Part shown: positions 17,677 through 26,248 of the stretch, in pieces | Numbering within the stretch: position 1 is the first letter of the stretch | Layout of the letters: every line of letters begins with the position of its first letter | Assembly (NCBI GenBank): GCA_028724185.1 | Contig: JAQYDN010000007.1 | Coordinates: 25,447 to 89,446, forward strand | Length of the DNA stretch: 64,000 bases | Origin: Bacillota bacterium | Lineage (GTDB): Bacteria; Bacillota; Clostridia; Tissierellales; Peptoniphilaceae | Direction: 5' to 3' | Translations under genes and position numbers: made by a program | The notes under the pieces: generated by a model | What the model saw: only the letters and a program-made list of their open reading frames with translations | What the model was told of the DNA's origin: nothing | Database searches by the model: none

Positions 17677-18861
17677 CTACTTTCTGTTTTTAAGCGCCTC
17701 TTTGATCGCATCGACCTTGTCGGTCTTCTCCCACGGAACGTTCAAGTCCTCGCGACCGAAGTGGCCGTATGCCGCGACGTCCTTGTACATCGGACGGAAC
17801 AGGTCGAGGTTCTTAATGATGGCCGCCGGACGAAGGTCGAATACTTGGTTGACCAATTCTTCGATTTCGTTGTCGCTCAGCTCCGAAGTGCCGTAGCTTT
17901 CGACGTAAACCGAGAGCGGGCGCGCGATGCCGATGGCGTAGCTTAATCCGATTTCGCAACGGTCGCAGACGCCTGCGGCGACCAGGTTCTTTGCGACGTA
18001 GCGTGCCGCATATGCCGCCGAACGGTCGACCTTGGTCGGGTCCTTGCCGGAGAATGCGCCGCCGCCGTGGCGTGCGTAGCCGCCGTAGGTGTCGACGATG
18101 ATCTTTCGTCCGGTGACGCCGGCGTCGGCGACGGGACCGCCCTTGACGAAGCGTCCGGTCGGGTTGACGTAGATCTTGGTGTCGTCGTCGATCAAGTCGT
18201 CGTCGACGACGGCGTCGATGACGTATTTCTTCATATCCTCGCGGATCTTATCCAACTCGACGTCGGGCTTGTGTTGGGTGCTGACGACGATGTTTTCGAG
18301 ACGGACCGGTTTTCCGTCCTGATATTCCACGGTAACTTGTGTCTTTCCGTCGGGGCAAAGGTAGTCGAGCGTTCCTTCTTTTCGAACGTCGGAGAGTTTC
18401 TTCGCCATTCTGTGCGCGAGCGAAATGGGAAGGGGCATGAGCTCTTCCGTTTCACGGCACGCATAGCCGAACATAATCCCCTGATCTCCGGCGCCGAATG
18501 CGTCGAATTCCTCGGTGTCGGCCTCTTTAAAGCGATCGACGCCCATGGCGATGTCGCCGCTTTGTTCCTTGATCGCGGAGATAACGGCGACGGAATCGGC
18601 CTCAAAGCCTTCCTGTACGCCTTGCGTGTAGCCGATGTCGCGAAGCGTCGTCCGAACGACGTTGGTGAAATCGACGTACGCGTTGGTGCTGATTTCACCC
18701 GTAATGACGACCATCCCCGTCGAGACCAGGCTCTCACACGCTACGCGAGCGTTCGGATCCTTCTCGAGAATTGCATCTAAAATACCGTCGGAGATTTGGT
18801 CGCACACCTTGTCGGGGTGACCTTCCGTTACCGATTCCGACGAAAATAACCACTTGTCCAT
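17677..18861 (-). CDS. metK: S-adenosylmethionine synthetase
   Basis: The 394-aa enzyme makes SAM from methionine and ATP. All three MAT domains are visible: the N-terminal [27 protein letters not shown] with the catalytic His, the [13 protein letters not shown] motif, and the [19 protein letters not shown] phosphate-binding loop. Length matches the family (about 390-400). TTAGGAGGAAGAC precedes the ATG. Transcription is controlled by the SAM-I riboswitch and terminator directly upstream, so the product feeds back on its own gene and on the genes behind it. Confidence 0.98.
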   Translation of the reverse strand: MDKWLFSSESVTEGHPDKVCDQISDGILDAILEKDPNARVACESLVSTGMVVITGEISTNAYVDFTNVVRTTLRDIGYTQGVQEGFEADSVAVISAIKEQSGDIAMGVDRFKEADTEEFDAFGAGDQGIMFGYACRETEELMPLPISLAHRMAKKLSDVRKEGTLDYLCPDGKTQVTVEYQDGKPVRLENIVVSTQHKPDVELDKIREDMKKYVIDAVVDDDLIDDDTKIYVNPTGRFVKGGPVADAGVTGRKIIVDTYGGYARHGGGAFSGKDPTKVDRSAAYAARYVAKNLVAAGVCDRCEIGLSYAIGIARPLSVYVESYGTSELSDNEIEELVNQVFDLRPAAIIKNLDLFRPMYKDVAAYGHFGREDLNVPWEKTDKVDAIKEALKNRK

Positions 18862-18880
18862 GTCTTCCTCCTAACTTCAC

Positions 18881-18908
18881 AAAAAAAGACCTGCACGCAG
18901 CAGGCCTT
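18881..18908 (-). terminator. Riboswitch-controlled terminator before metK
   Basis: On the minus strand, AAGGCCTGC-TGCGT-GCAGGTCTT is followed by TTTTT. It lies between the SAM-I aptamer and the metK ribosome binding site. Its 5' side can pair alternatively with the aptamer's P1 region (inference from the usual S-box layout). Confidence 0.9.
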
Positions 18909-19007
18909 ATTCTTATCTTCCAGACCTGACTGTCTGTAGGATTTAGCACCTGTTAAGGTTGCCGGGTTTCACAGTGCCTATTCACTCCACCGCTCTTAAT
19001 AAGAATG
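18905..19007 (-). promoter_or_regulatory. SAM-I riboswitch (S-box)
   Basis: The minus strand reads CTTATTAAGAGCGGTGGAG, then GGCACTGTGAAACCCGGCAACC and CAGGTGCTAAATCC, the diagnostic S-box segments. The element closes with a P1 partner (ATAAGAAT against ATTCTTAT). SAM binding should favour the downstream terminator and lower metK, recD2 and comF transcription. Confidence 0.95.
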
Positions 19008-19019
19008 TTAACGAATCAC

Positions 19020-19048
19020 ATTATAACCCGAAAGGAAACTATTTGCAA
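19020..19048 (-). promoter_or_regulatory. Promoter of the SAM-riboswitch/metK unit
   Basis: The minus strand has TTGCAA, a 17-nt spacer and TATAAT, a near-consensus sigma-A promoter ending about 13 nt before the aptamer. Confidence 0.85.
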
Positions 19049-19054
19049 CGTTTT

Positions 19055-20389
19055 TTACGCGCGCCACACGCCTCTTTCCATCGCCTGTCTGGTTAATTCG
19101 TCGCGAAATTCGGGATGCGCGATGGAAATGAGCGCGCGCGCCCGCTCGGCGGTCGACTTGCCCTTTAAGTTGACGATGCCGTACTCGGTGACGACGTAGT
19201 TCGTCGTCGGCGCGGGCATCGTGACGATCGTCCCCGTCTCAAACGCGGGCACGATGTTCGATGTGCGCTTTCCATTCTTGTCGACGTGCGATGCGTGGAG
19301 ACAGATAAAGCTCATGCCCTCCGGAGCGAGATAGCTTCCGAGGGCGAAGTCCATCTGTCCGCCCGCCCCCGAAATATGGCGCATTCCCACGGTCTCGGAA
19401 CTCACCTCGCCGCGCAGATTGACGTGCAGAGCGGTGTTGATGCTCACCATGCGGCGCTGCTGCGCGATAATCGAGACGGCGTTGACGTAGTCGACCGGCG
19501 CCGTCATAAACTCGGGATTGTCCTCGACAAAGTCGTAGAGCTCCTGTGTCCCCGCGAGAAAGGCGTATACTTGGCGCCCCACGTCCAAGGTCTTTTTGCG
19601 ACCCGTAATCTTTCCCGCCTTCGCGATCCTCATAAAACTGTCCACGTACAATTCCGTGTGGACGCCCAGATCCTTGAGCGAACTTTGGGCGATGACATCG
19701 CCCACGGCGCCGGGGAGCGCTCCGATGCCGAGCTGCAGCGTCGAGCCGTCCTTCATCCGCTCGACGACGAGCTCCGCGATCTTGCAGTCGATGTCGCCGA
19801 AGGCCCGCTCCGTCGCCTCCACGAGCGGATGCGCCTCGACCTCGACGATGTAGTCGACGTCGTCCAAGTGGATCTCGCTCTCGCACCTTCCGTAGACCCG
19901 CGGCTGAGACGGGTTCACCTCGAGGATGACCGTCTTCGCCTTCTTCGCCTCTCTTAAAAAGTGGCTGCCGTCCAAGCCGAAGTTAAAGTAGCCGTGGCGG
20001 TCCATCTCGGCGGTCGTGAAGATGACCGCGTCGACCGCGAGGTTTTCGGCCATGTACCTCGGCATCTCACTAAACTTGATCGGTATGTGATTCGCCGTCC
20101 CCCGCTCGATCGCGCGGCGCACATCCGAGGAGGCGTGCCACGTCTGCCACTCAAACGGTCCTCCCGTTTCGAGAACTCGGGATGCGTCGAACAGGACGCC
20201 GTTTCGCACGACGACGTGATCGAGTTCGTCTTTCCGCGCGGCGAGCGCGGCGTCGAAGGCCCTCGGAAACATGACGCTGTAGCCCATCTCGATCGAGTCG
20301 CCGTCCCGAATCAGGCGCGCCGCCTCCTCGACCGTGATGCATTTTTGATCGTACTCTTTTTTTAATTCTCTGATGTCTCTTGTACTCAT
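19055..20389 (-). CDS. Acetyl-CoA hydrolase/transferase family CoA-transferase, copy 2
   Basis: The 444-aa protein belongs to the Cat1/AbfT-type CoA-transferases (butyryl-CoA or 4-hydroxybutyrate:acetate CoA-transferase group). Recognisable segments are [67 protein letters not shown] (expected catalytic Glu), [14 protein letters not shown] and NYVVTEYGIVNLKGKST. These enzymes move CoA between acyl-CoA and acetate in fermentation. It is homologous along its whole length to the next gene upstream but more divergent in codon use (GC-richer). It lies behind a terminator, so it probably depends on read-through or on a promoter I could not identify. Confidence 0.9.
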   Translation of the reverse strand: MSTRDIRELKKEYDQKCITVEEAARLIRDGDSIEMGYSVMFPRAFDAALAARKDELDHVVVRNGVLFDASRVLETGGPFEWQTWHASSDVRRAIERGTANHIPIKFSEMPRYMAENLAVDAVIFTTAEMDRHGYFNFGLDGSHFLREAKKAKTVILEVNPSQPRVYGRCESEIHLDDVDYIVEVEAHPLVEATERAFGDIDCKIAELVVERMKDGSTLQLGIGALPGAVGDVIAQSSLKDLGVHTELYVDSFMRIAKAGKITGRKKTLDVGRQVYAFLAGTQELYDFVEDNPEFMTAPVDYVNAVSIIAQQRRMVSINTALHVNLRGEVSSETVGMRHISGAGGQMDFALGSYLAPEGMSFICLHASHVDKNGKRTSNIVPAFETGTIVTMPAPTTNYVVTEYGIVNLKGKSTAERARALISIAHPEFRDELTRQAMERGVWRA

Positions 20390-20404
20390 TGCTTTCCTCG
20401 TATA

Positions 20405-20431
20405 AAAAAAGCCGACGACCGTCGGCTTTTG
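20405..20431 (-). terminator. Intrinsic terminator between the two CoA-transferase genes
   Basis: The stem AAAAGCCGAC-GACC-GTCGGCTTTT has a T-run on the minus strand. It follows the stop of the first CoA-transferase gene by 12 nt. Confidence 0.88.
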
Positions 20432-20442
20432 CTCCTTGAATG

Positions 20443-21783
20443 TTATCTCTTGTTGCTTGCTCTCCAGATGCCCATTTCTTCGGCGTTTTTAATGAGTTCG
20501 TCTCTGAAATCGGGGTGTGCCAAGTTGATGAGGCCTTCCGCTCTTTCCCAAGTCGACTTACCCTTGCAGTTGAAGATGCCGTACTCGGTGACGATGTATT
20601 GGGTATTCGGTCTCGCAACGGTGATAGCCGATCCGGTCTTAAAGTTCGGTAAAATTCTCGATTCCACTTCGCCCTTTTTGTTGGTATAGGTCGAGCTCAA
20701 GCAGATAATGCTCTTACCACCCTTGGCGAGGTATGCGCCCAATGCGAAGTCCAACTGTCCGCCGGCGCCCGAGATGTGTTTAAATCCGGTCGATTCGGAG
20801 GAAACTTGTCCCCAGAGGTCGACGTTCAGCGCATTGTTGATGGAAATAAAGTTGTCGATTTCCTTGACGACGGCTGCGGCGTTGGTGTAGCTGACCGGTG
20901 CGGCCATACATTCCGGATTTTCGTCGATAAATTCGTAAAGCTCCTTGCTGCCTGCGGCGAAACCGTATACTTGACGATATCTGTCGATGGTCTTCTTCGA
21001 ACCGTTGACCTTGCCTTTTTTGGACATCTCGACGAAGGCGTCGACGTACATTTCGGAGTGAACGCCGAGGTCCTTTAAGTCGCTGTCCGCGATCAAAGCG
21101 CCGACGGCATTCGGCATACCGCCGATACCGAGTTGAAGGGTGGCACCGTTGGGGATTTCGTCGACGATGTATTCCGCAACCGCTTTATCGACGTCTCCGT
21201 AGGGAGCCGAGGGTACTTCGAAGGGATCCGTCGGTTCAGCTTCGACGACGTAGTCGACCTTGTCGATGTGAATTTCCGACTCGCTGCGTCCGAAGCAGTA
21301 AGGGAATTTTTCGTTGACTTCGATAATGACCGTCTTTGCCTTTTCGATGACCGCCATTTGGTGAGATGTATTCAAACCGAAGTTAAAGTAACCGTGTTTA
21401 TCCATCGGCGTTGCGACGACGATGGCGACGTCGAGGTCAACTTCGTCGCGATAGTACTTCGGAAGTTCCGAATAGCGAAGCGGCACGTAAAATGCACCGG
21501 CGCCGGCGTTGATCGCTTTTCGTTCTCCGCCACTGGAGTGCCAGCTGTTCCACACGAAGTGTTTTCCTTCGGGGTCGACTTTGGCGACTTCGGGAAGTTC
21601 AAATGCCAAACCGCCATAGAAGATGACGTCGTTCAATTCGTCGACGCGTTTTGCGATTTCCTTGTCGACTGCCTTGCTGACGCCTGCGGCCCAGCCCATT
21701 TCGACGCGGTCGCCGGATTTAATCTTCGCGGCCGCCTCCTTAGCGGAGATTAACTTTTCGTTGTATTTTTTTGAATAATCCAT
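20443..21783 (-). CDS. Acetyl-CoA hydrolase/transferase family CoA-transferase, copy 1
   Basis: The start is the ATG at 21783 ([21 protein letters not shown]), behind GGAGGATGAG. The track's upstream extension is not needed. The 446-aa product has [64 protein letters not shown] (expected catalytic Glu), [16 protein letters not shown] and [17 protein letters not shown]. It is most like butyryl-CoA:acetate or 4-hydroxybutyrate CoA-transferases of amino-acid-fermenting anaerobes. Its smoother, less GC-rich codon use than its paralogue suggests high expression. An AT-rich leader of about 110 nt precedes it. The exact acyl substrate cannot be set from sequence. Confidence 0.92.
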   Translation of the reverse strand: MDYSKKYNEKLISAKEAAAKIKSGDRVEMGWAAGVSKAVDKEIAKRVDELNDVIFYGGLAFELPEVAKVDPEGKHFVWNSWHSSGGERKAINAGAGAFYVPLRYSELPKYYRDEVDLDVAIVVATPMDKHGYFNFGLNTSHQMAVIEKAKTVIIEVNEKFPYCFGRSESEIHIDKVDYVVEAEPTDPFEVPSAPYGDVDKAVAEYIVDEIPNGATLQLGIGGMPNAVGALIADSDLKDLGVHSEMYVDAFVEMSKKGKVNGSKKTIDRYRQVYGFAAGSKELYEFIDENPECMAAPVSYTNAAAVVKEIDNFISINNALNVDLWGQVSSESTGFKHISGAGGQLDFALGAYLAKGGKSIICLSSTYTNKKGEVESRILPNFKTGSAITVARPNTQYIVTEYGIFNCKGKSTWERAEGLINLAHPDFRDELIKNAEEMGIWRASNKR

Positions 21784-21901
21784 CTCATCCTCCATCTGTA
21801 ATATAGAATTCAAGCTTTCGCTAGCTCGTCTATTGATAATATACACGATCCCATTTGATTTTTCAATTTATAAAGCTAAAGATTGTTATTTTTTTATAAA
21901 A

Positions 21902-22696
21902 TTAAAATCCGAATCGTCGGTATAAATCTTCTCGTCGGTCCTTTAAAAAGTGTTGCCACTCCCGCGCTTTTTTTAGAAATTCCCGACTCACCTCGGCGGT
22001 ATAGACGCCGGGCGCGTGATCGGCCTTTACGAGAAACTCGGCGTGCGGTCCCACGATCGCCGTTCCCCCACTCCGGTAGGTGCCGTCTCCGTTCGACTTA
22101 CAGAATCCCGCACAGGCGAGATAACATTGATTCTCGAGCGCCCGGGAACATTGCACGAGTTCGAGGTGGCGCATCCACTTCGACGGCCAGGCCGCCGGGA
22201 CAAACAGGACGTCGACGCCGCTTAACCCGTAACAGCGGAGCCACTCGGGAAAGTTCATATCGTAGCAGATGACGACGCCACAAGGCACGCCGTCCAACTC
22301 GAACAGGCCGATCTCATTTCCCGCGGCGTAGTAGTCGCGCTCGATGCCGTCCTGGTAGAGATGCACCTTGTCGTAGACCGCGACCTCCTCGCCCTTTCTG
22401 TCAAAGACATGGGCGGTGTTATAGACTGCTCCGTCCCGGCGCTCCGCGACGGATCCGCCGACGATGTTGACCGCATACTCTTTCGCCGCCTTCGAGAGAA
22501 GCTTGCGCGTCCTCTCGCCGCCTTCGTCCGCCTGATCGCGATGCGTCTCGGGCGGTCCGAACACGTTCCACTTTTCGGGCAACACGATCACATCCGGCTC
22601 CTCCTTCGCCGCCTCTTCGATCATCGACGCACAGTACGCGAACGGATCCATGTGGGATGCCCGCGTCGCGTCGAACTGTACACAGCTTATTTTCAT
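21902..22696 (-). CDS. Carbon-nitrogen hydrolase (nitrilase superfamily amidase)
   Basis: The 264-aa product starts at the ATG at 22696 (MKISCVQFDATRAS) behind GGGGAGG. The longer track ORF reads back through a terminator. The nitrilase-fold catalytic triad is visible: Glu in VLPEKWN, Lys in YDKVHLY and Cys in VVICYDMNFPEWLRCY. The GSVAERRDGAVYNTAHVFDRKG segment resembles omega-amidase/YafV-like members, which hydrolyse small omega-amides such as ketoglutaramate or ketosuccinamate. The substrate assignment is inference. The gene has its own short transcription unit between lysS and the CoA-transferase pair. Confidence 0.9.
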   Translation of the reverse strand: MKISCVQFDATRASHMDPFAYCASMIEEAAKEEPDVIVLPEKWNVFGPPETHRDQADEGGERTRKLLSKAAKEYAVNIVGGSVAERRDGAVYNTAHVFDRKGEEVAVYDKVHLYQDGIERDYYAAGNEIGLFELDGVPCGVVICYDMNFPEWLRCYGLSGVDVLFVPAAWPSKWMRHLELVQCSRALENQCYLACAGFCKSNGDGTYRSGGTAIVGPHAEFLVKADHAPGVYTAEVSREFLKKAREWQHFLKDRREDLYRRFGF

Positions 22697-22744
22697 AGAC
22701 GTCCTCCCCTTCCTTTTATCCTTCGACGGTCGATTCTTCCTACT

Positions 22745-22774
22745 AAAAAAGGCCGACCTTCGCAGTCGACCTTT
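22745..22774 (-). terminator. Intrinsic terminator after lysS
   Basis: On the minus strand, AAGGTCGAC-tgcgaa-GGTCGGCCTT forms a 9-bp stem including a G-T pair, followed by TTTT. It lies just behind the lysS stop. Confidence 0.85.
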
Positions 22775-22786
22775 CATCTCTTCTAT

Positions 22787-24685
22787 TTAAGCTAATTTCG
22801 CGCCCGCGGGGATTCTATCGGAAATCACCAACAGATTCAGTTTTTCCTCGCCCTCCTCCTCGTGGATGGCGGAAAGCAACATGCCGCAGGAGTCGATGCC
22901 CATCATCTTTCTGGGCGGTAAGTTGACGATAGCGACTAAGGTGCGACCCACGAGGTCCTCGGGGTTGTAGTAGTCTTTAATGCCCGATAAGATGATGCGG
23001 TCCTCGCCGGAGCCGTCGTCCAGGGTAAACTTCAAAAGTTTTTTGCTCTTCGGCACTTCCTCGCACGCCTTGACCTTGACGGCTCTGAGATCGGATTTTA
23101 TAAAGGTGTCAAAATCGACCATCTCTTCAAACAGCGGCTCGACGGTCACGTTCGAAAAGTCGATTTCCTCGATCTCGTCCTCGAGAAGGGGCTTCTTCGG
23201 GGCGTCGTCTTCGTCGTCCGACAGCGGTTTCATCGTCGGGAAGAACAAGACGTCGCGAATGCTCGATTGATCGGTCAAGAGCATAATCATGCGGTCGACG
23301 CCGATTCCGAGTCCTCCCGTGGGGGGAAGGCCTACTTCGATGGCGTTGACGAAGTCGTAATCCATGGGATGCGCCTCGTCGTCGCCTTTTTCCTGGTCCT
23401 TGACCTGTTCTTCAAAACGCTCGCGTTGATCGATCGGGTCGTTCAACTCGCTGAAGGCGTTGGCAAATTCCCAGGTATTGATAAAGGCCTCGAAACGGCG
23501 CGTGAGTCTCGGATCTTCGGGGTCGCGCTTGGCGAGGGGGCTGACTTCGACGGGATGGCCCGTAACGAAGGTCGGTTGAACCAATTTTTCCTCGCAGAAT
23601 TCCTCGAACATTTCGCTGATGACGTGACCGCGCGTCCAGAAGGGCTGTACGTCGAGCCCCTTTTCCTTCGCGATGGCGAGCGCCTCGTCGTCGGTGTCGA
23701 TCGCGGAAAAGTCGATGCCCGCGTATTCCTCGATCGCCTCTTCCATGCTGACGCGTCGCCACGGCGGCGTGAGGTCGATTTCCGTTCCCTGATACGTAAT
23801 GACCGGGGATCCCAAGACTTTTTCGGCGGCGTAGGCGAAAAGGTTTTCGGTGATCACCATCATCTCGTCCATGTCGACGTAAGCTTGGTACAACTCGATG
23901 TTGGTAAACTCGGGGTTGTGGCGCGAATCCATCCCCTCGTTTCTGAACATCTTGCCCATCTCGTAGACTTTGTCGAAGCCGCCGACGATCAGGCGTTTTA
24001 AGAACAGTTCGTTTGCGATGCGCATTTGAAGGTCGATGTCGAGCGCATTGTGGTGGGTCAAAAACGGTCTCGCGTTGGCACCGCCCGCGACGTTTCCTAA
24101 AATCGGCGTCTCGACTTCCAAAAATCCGCGATCGTCCAGGTACTCGCGGATGGCCTTGATGATGGCACTTCGCTTAAAAAATACGTCCTTGACCTCGGGA
24201 TTGATGATGAGGTCGACGTAGCGTTGACGGTAGCGCAAGTCCATGTCCTTCAGGCCGTGGAATTTTTCGGGGAGGACCTGAACGCTCTTCGACAGGAGCT
24301 CGGCACTCTCCGGCTCGACGGAGATCGCACCGGTTTGGGTACGGACGACTTTTCCCTTGACGCCCAAGAAGTCTCCGACGTCAGTGGCCTTGATGACCGC
24401 GTAATCGTCGCCCAATGTATTTTTTCTCGCAAAGATTTGCACCTGTCCGTAGGTGTCCTGCAAGTCTAAAAAGGCGAGCTTGCCGTGACCTCGCTTGCTG
24501 ACGATGCGCCCCGCGATCGACACGGTCTTTCCCTCCATCTCGTCGAAGCGATCGACGATGGCGTCGGTGTAGGTATCGACGTCGTACTTTTCGACGAGAT
24601 AGGGACTGTTGCCTTCGTCGATAAGATCCTGAACTTTTTCGAGTTTTCTGTCTCTGACTTCACTGCTCTTTTGGAGCTTCGCCAT
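22787..24685 (-). CDS. lysS: Lysyl-tRNA synthetase (class II) with appended C-terminal tRNA-binding domain
   Basis: The 632-aa enzyme has an N-terminal OB-fold anticodon-binding domain (about 50-150: VSIAGRIVSKRGHGKLAFLDLQDTYGQVQIF). The class II core (about 170-495) has motif 2 FRNEGMDSRHNPEFTNIELYQ and motif 3 GLPPTGGLGIGVDRMIMLL. An extra domain follows at about 520-632 (VDFDTFIKSDLRAVKVKACEEVPKSKKLLKFTLDDG..., LVGRTLVAIVNLPPRKMMGI.S.GMLLSA), which is the EMAPII/MetRS-type tRNA-binding OB fold. Standard bacterial LysRS is about 490-510 aa, so the tail adds non-specific tRNA affinity. It charges tRNA-Lys. It sits 20 nt downstream of greA, a common pairing in Bacillota. Confidence 0.96.
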   Translation of the reverse strand: MAKLQKSSEVRDRKLEKVQDLIDEGNSPYLVEKYDVDTYTDAIVDRFDEMEGKTVSIAGRIVSKRGHGKLAFLDLQDTYGQVQIFARKNTLGDDYAVIKATDVGDFLGVKGKVVRTQTGAISVEPESAELLSKSVQVLPEKFHGLKDMDLRYRQRYVDLIINPEVKDVFFKRSAIIKAIREYLDDRGFLEVETPILGNVAGGANARPFLTHHNALDIDLQMRIANELFLKRLIVGGFDKVYEMGKMFRNEGMDSRHNPEFTNIELYQAYVDMDEMMVITENLFAYAAEKVLGSPVITYQGTEIDLTPPWRRVSMEEAIEEYAGIDFSAIDTDDEALAIAKEKGLDVQPFWTRGHVISEMFEEFCEEKLVQPTFVTGHPVEVSPLAKRDPEDPRLTRRFEAFINTWEFANAFSELNDPIDQRERFEEQVKDQEKGDDEAHPMDYDFVNAIEVGLPPTGGLGIGVDRMIMLLTDQSSIRDVLFFPTMKPLSDDEDDAPKKPLLEDEIEEIDFSNVTVEPLFEEMVDFDTFIKSDLRAVKVKACEEVPKSKKLLKFTLDDGSGEDRIILSGIKDYYNPEDLVGRTLVAIVNLPPRKMMGIDSCGMLLSAIHEEEGEEKLNLLVISDRIPAGAKLA

Positions 24686-24705
24686 GCTATTCCTCCTGCT
24701 CTTTT

Positions 24706-25185
24706 TTATTTGATCGAGATCTTTAAAACTTCCAATCTGACTTTACCTTGGGGAACGTCGATTTCGGCGATGTCGCCGATGCCCTTGCCCATCAATCCCG
24801 CGCCGATGGGGCTTTCGTTGGAGATCTTTCCCTCGAGCGGATCGGCCTCGGCACTTCCGACGATGTCGTAGGTGTCTTCTTCTCCGCTGTCGACGTCTTT
24901 GACGGTGACGGACGAGCCGACGTTGACGATTTGGTCGTTCAACTCGTTTTCCTTGATGACTTTCGCGTTGCGCGCCATGTACTCGAGCTTGGCGATGCGC
25001 TCTTCGACCTGAGCCTGTTCGTTTTTCGCCTCGTCGTACTCGGAGTTCTCGGACAAGTCGCCGTAGCCGAGTGCAACTTTGATTCTCTCGGCGACCTCTT
25101 TACGTCTGACGGTCTTTAACTCGTCGATTTCGTCTTCGATTTTTTGTAAACCCTCTTCGGTGATTAATACTTCATTCTCTGCCAT
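24706..25185 (-). CDS. greA: Transcription elongation factor GreA
   Basis: The 159-aa protein has the N-terminal antiparallel coiled coil (EEGLQKIEDEIDELKTVRRKEVAERIKVALGYGDLSENSEYDEAKNEQ) carrying the acidic tip needed for RNA cleavage (DLSENSEYDEAK). The C-terminal FKBP-like domain reads SSVTVKDVDSGEEDTYDIVGSAEADPLEGKISNESPIGAGLMGKGIGD. It rescues backtracked RNA polymerase. Length and motifs are standard. TAGGAGTGG precedes the ATG and lysS follows, so the two are co-transcribed. Confidence 0.97.
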   Translation of the reverse strand: MAENEVLITEEGLQKIEDEIDELKTVRRKEVAERIKVALGYGDLSENSEYDEAKNEQAQVEERIAKLEYMARNAKVIKENELNDQIVNVGSSVTVKDVDSGEEDTYDIVGSAEADPLEGKISNESPIGAGLMGKGIGDIAEIDVPQGKVRLEVLKISIK

Positions 25186-25231
25186 TGTACCACTCCTATT
25201 TTGCGAATCCTCGCCTATTTTTGAATTTATG

Positions 25232-25254
25232 AAGAAAGGACCCGCATCGGGTCC
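25232..25254 (-). terminator. Intrinsic terminator after dusB
   Basis: On the minus strand, GGACCCG-ATG-CGGGTCC is followed by TTTCTTC. It separates the panT-coaX-dusB unit from greA-lysS. Confidence 0.75.
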
Positions 25255-25297
25255 GCATAATCAATTCGTTTCATTATATAAAACATGTCTTTATCTG

Positions 25298-26248
25298 TCA
25301 ATCGGTCGACGACAATCGGGCGATCTCGTCGAGATAACGGACGATCTCCTCGGGGTCGCTCAGAGACAGGATGTGGCTTCGATGTCTCTTCGCGTCTTTC
25401 ATCCCCTTCAGATAGCCGATAAAGTGTTTGCGCATCTCGATGACGCCTAAGTGTTCGCCCTTGTCGCGAATGCTCAAGGCGAGATGTTCTTTCGCCACGC
25501 GAATAATCTCCTCGGCACTTGGGGCGGGGATTGCCTCGCCCGAAAGCGCGGCCTTAATTTCCCGAAAGATAAAGGGATTTCCGATCGCGCCGCGTCCGAT
25601 CGCGACGCCCGATACACCCGCGTCCGCATGGCTCAATGCCTCGTCGGCCGAGGCGATGTCGCCGTTTCCCACGACAGGTATCGAAATCTCCCGCGCCACC
25701 TCCGCGATAAAGTCCCAATCGGCCCGCCCCTGATAGTAGGCCTCGCGGCTTCGCCCGTGCACGGTGACAAACTCGACGCCTTCTTCTTCGGCGATCTTTG
25801 CGATCGCCATCCCCTCGGTGTCTCCTTCTAAAAAGCCCTTTCGGATTTTGACGCTCACGGGAATGCGCGAGGTCTCCACGGCCGCGCGCATAATCGCCCG
25901 CGCCTTGTCGGGCGTCTTCAACAGGGCGCTCCCGCTGCCGGTCTTTACGATCTTCGGCGCGGGACAGCCCATGTTGATGTCGATGCTCTTAAACGGGAGT
26001 TCTCCCTCGTTAAGCTTTTCGATGACGGCGCGAAATTGCTCCGCGTCGTCCCCGAAGAGCTGCAGCGATACGGGCGCCTCCTCGGGCGAGACGCTCATCA
26101 GCCTTCTCGTCTTCTTATCTCCATAATAAAGCGCCTTGACGCTCACCATTTCCGTCGTCGAGTAATCCATGCCGTATCGGCTCGAGATGACGCGAAAACT
26201 TCGGTCGGTGTAGCCCGCCATAGGCGCGAGTGCGACGGTGAATGGCAT
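25298..26248 (-). CDS. dusB: tRNA-dihydrouridine synthase (DusB-like)
   Basis: The product is 316 aa starting at the ATG at 26248 (MPFTVALAPMAGYTDRSFR). The track ORF upstream reads antiparallel noise over coaX. It is a TIM-barrel flavoenzyme that reduces uridines in the tRNA D-loop. Visible motifs are APMAGYTDR, SIDINMGCPAPKIVKTGSGSALL with the catalytic Cys, VTVHGRSREAYYQGRADW and VVGNGDI.S. The C-terminal helical domain includes EMRKHFIGYLKG. The start codon shares its A with the coaX stop (TGATG), so translation is coupled. Dus genes near lysS and greA are usual in Bacillota. Confidence 0.93.
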   Translation of the reverse strand: MPFTVALAPMAGYTDRSFRVISSRYGMDYSTTEMVSVKALYYGDKKTRRLMSVSPEEAPVSLQLFGDDAEQFRAVIEKLNEGELPFKSIDINMGCPAPKIVKTGSGSALLKTPDKARAIMRAAVETSRIPVSVKIRKGFLEGDTEGMAIAKIAEEEGVEFVTVHGRSREAYYQGRADWDFIAEVAREISIPVVGNGDIASADEALSHADAGVSGVAIGRGAIGNPFIFREIKAALSGEAIPAPSAEEIIRVAKEHLALSIRDKGEHLGVIEMRKHFIGYLKGMKDAKRHRSHILSLSDPEEIVRYLDEIARLSSTD

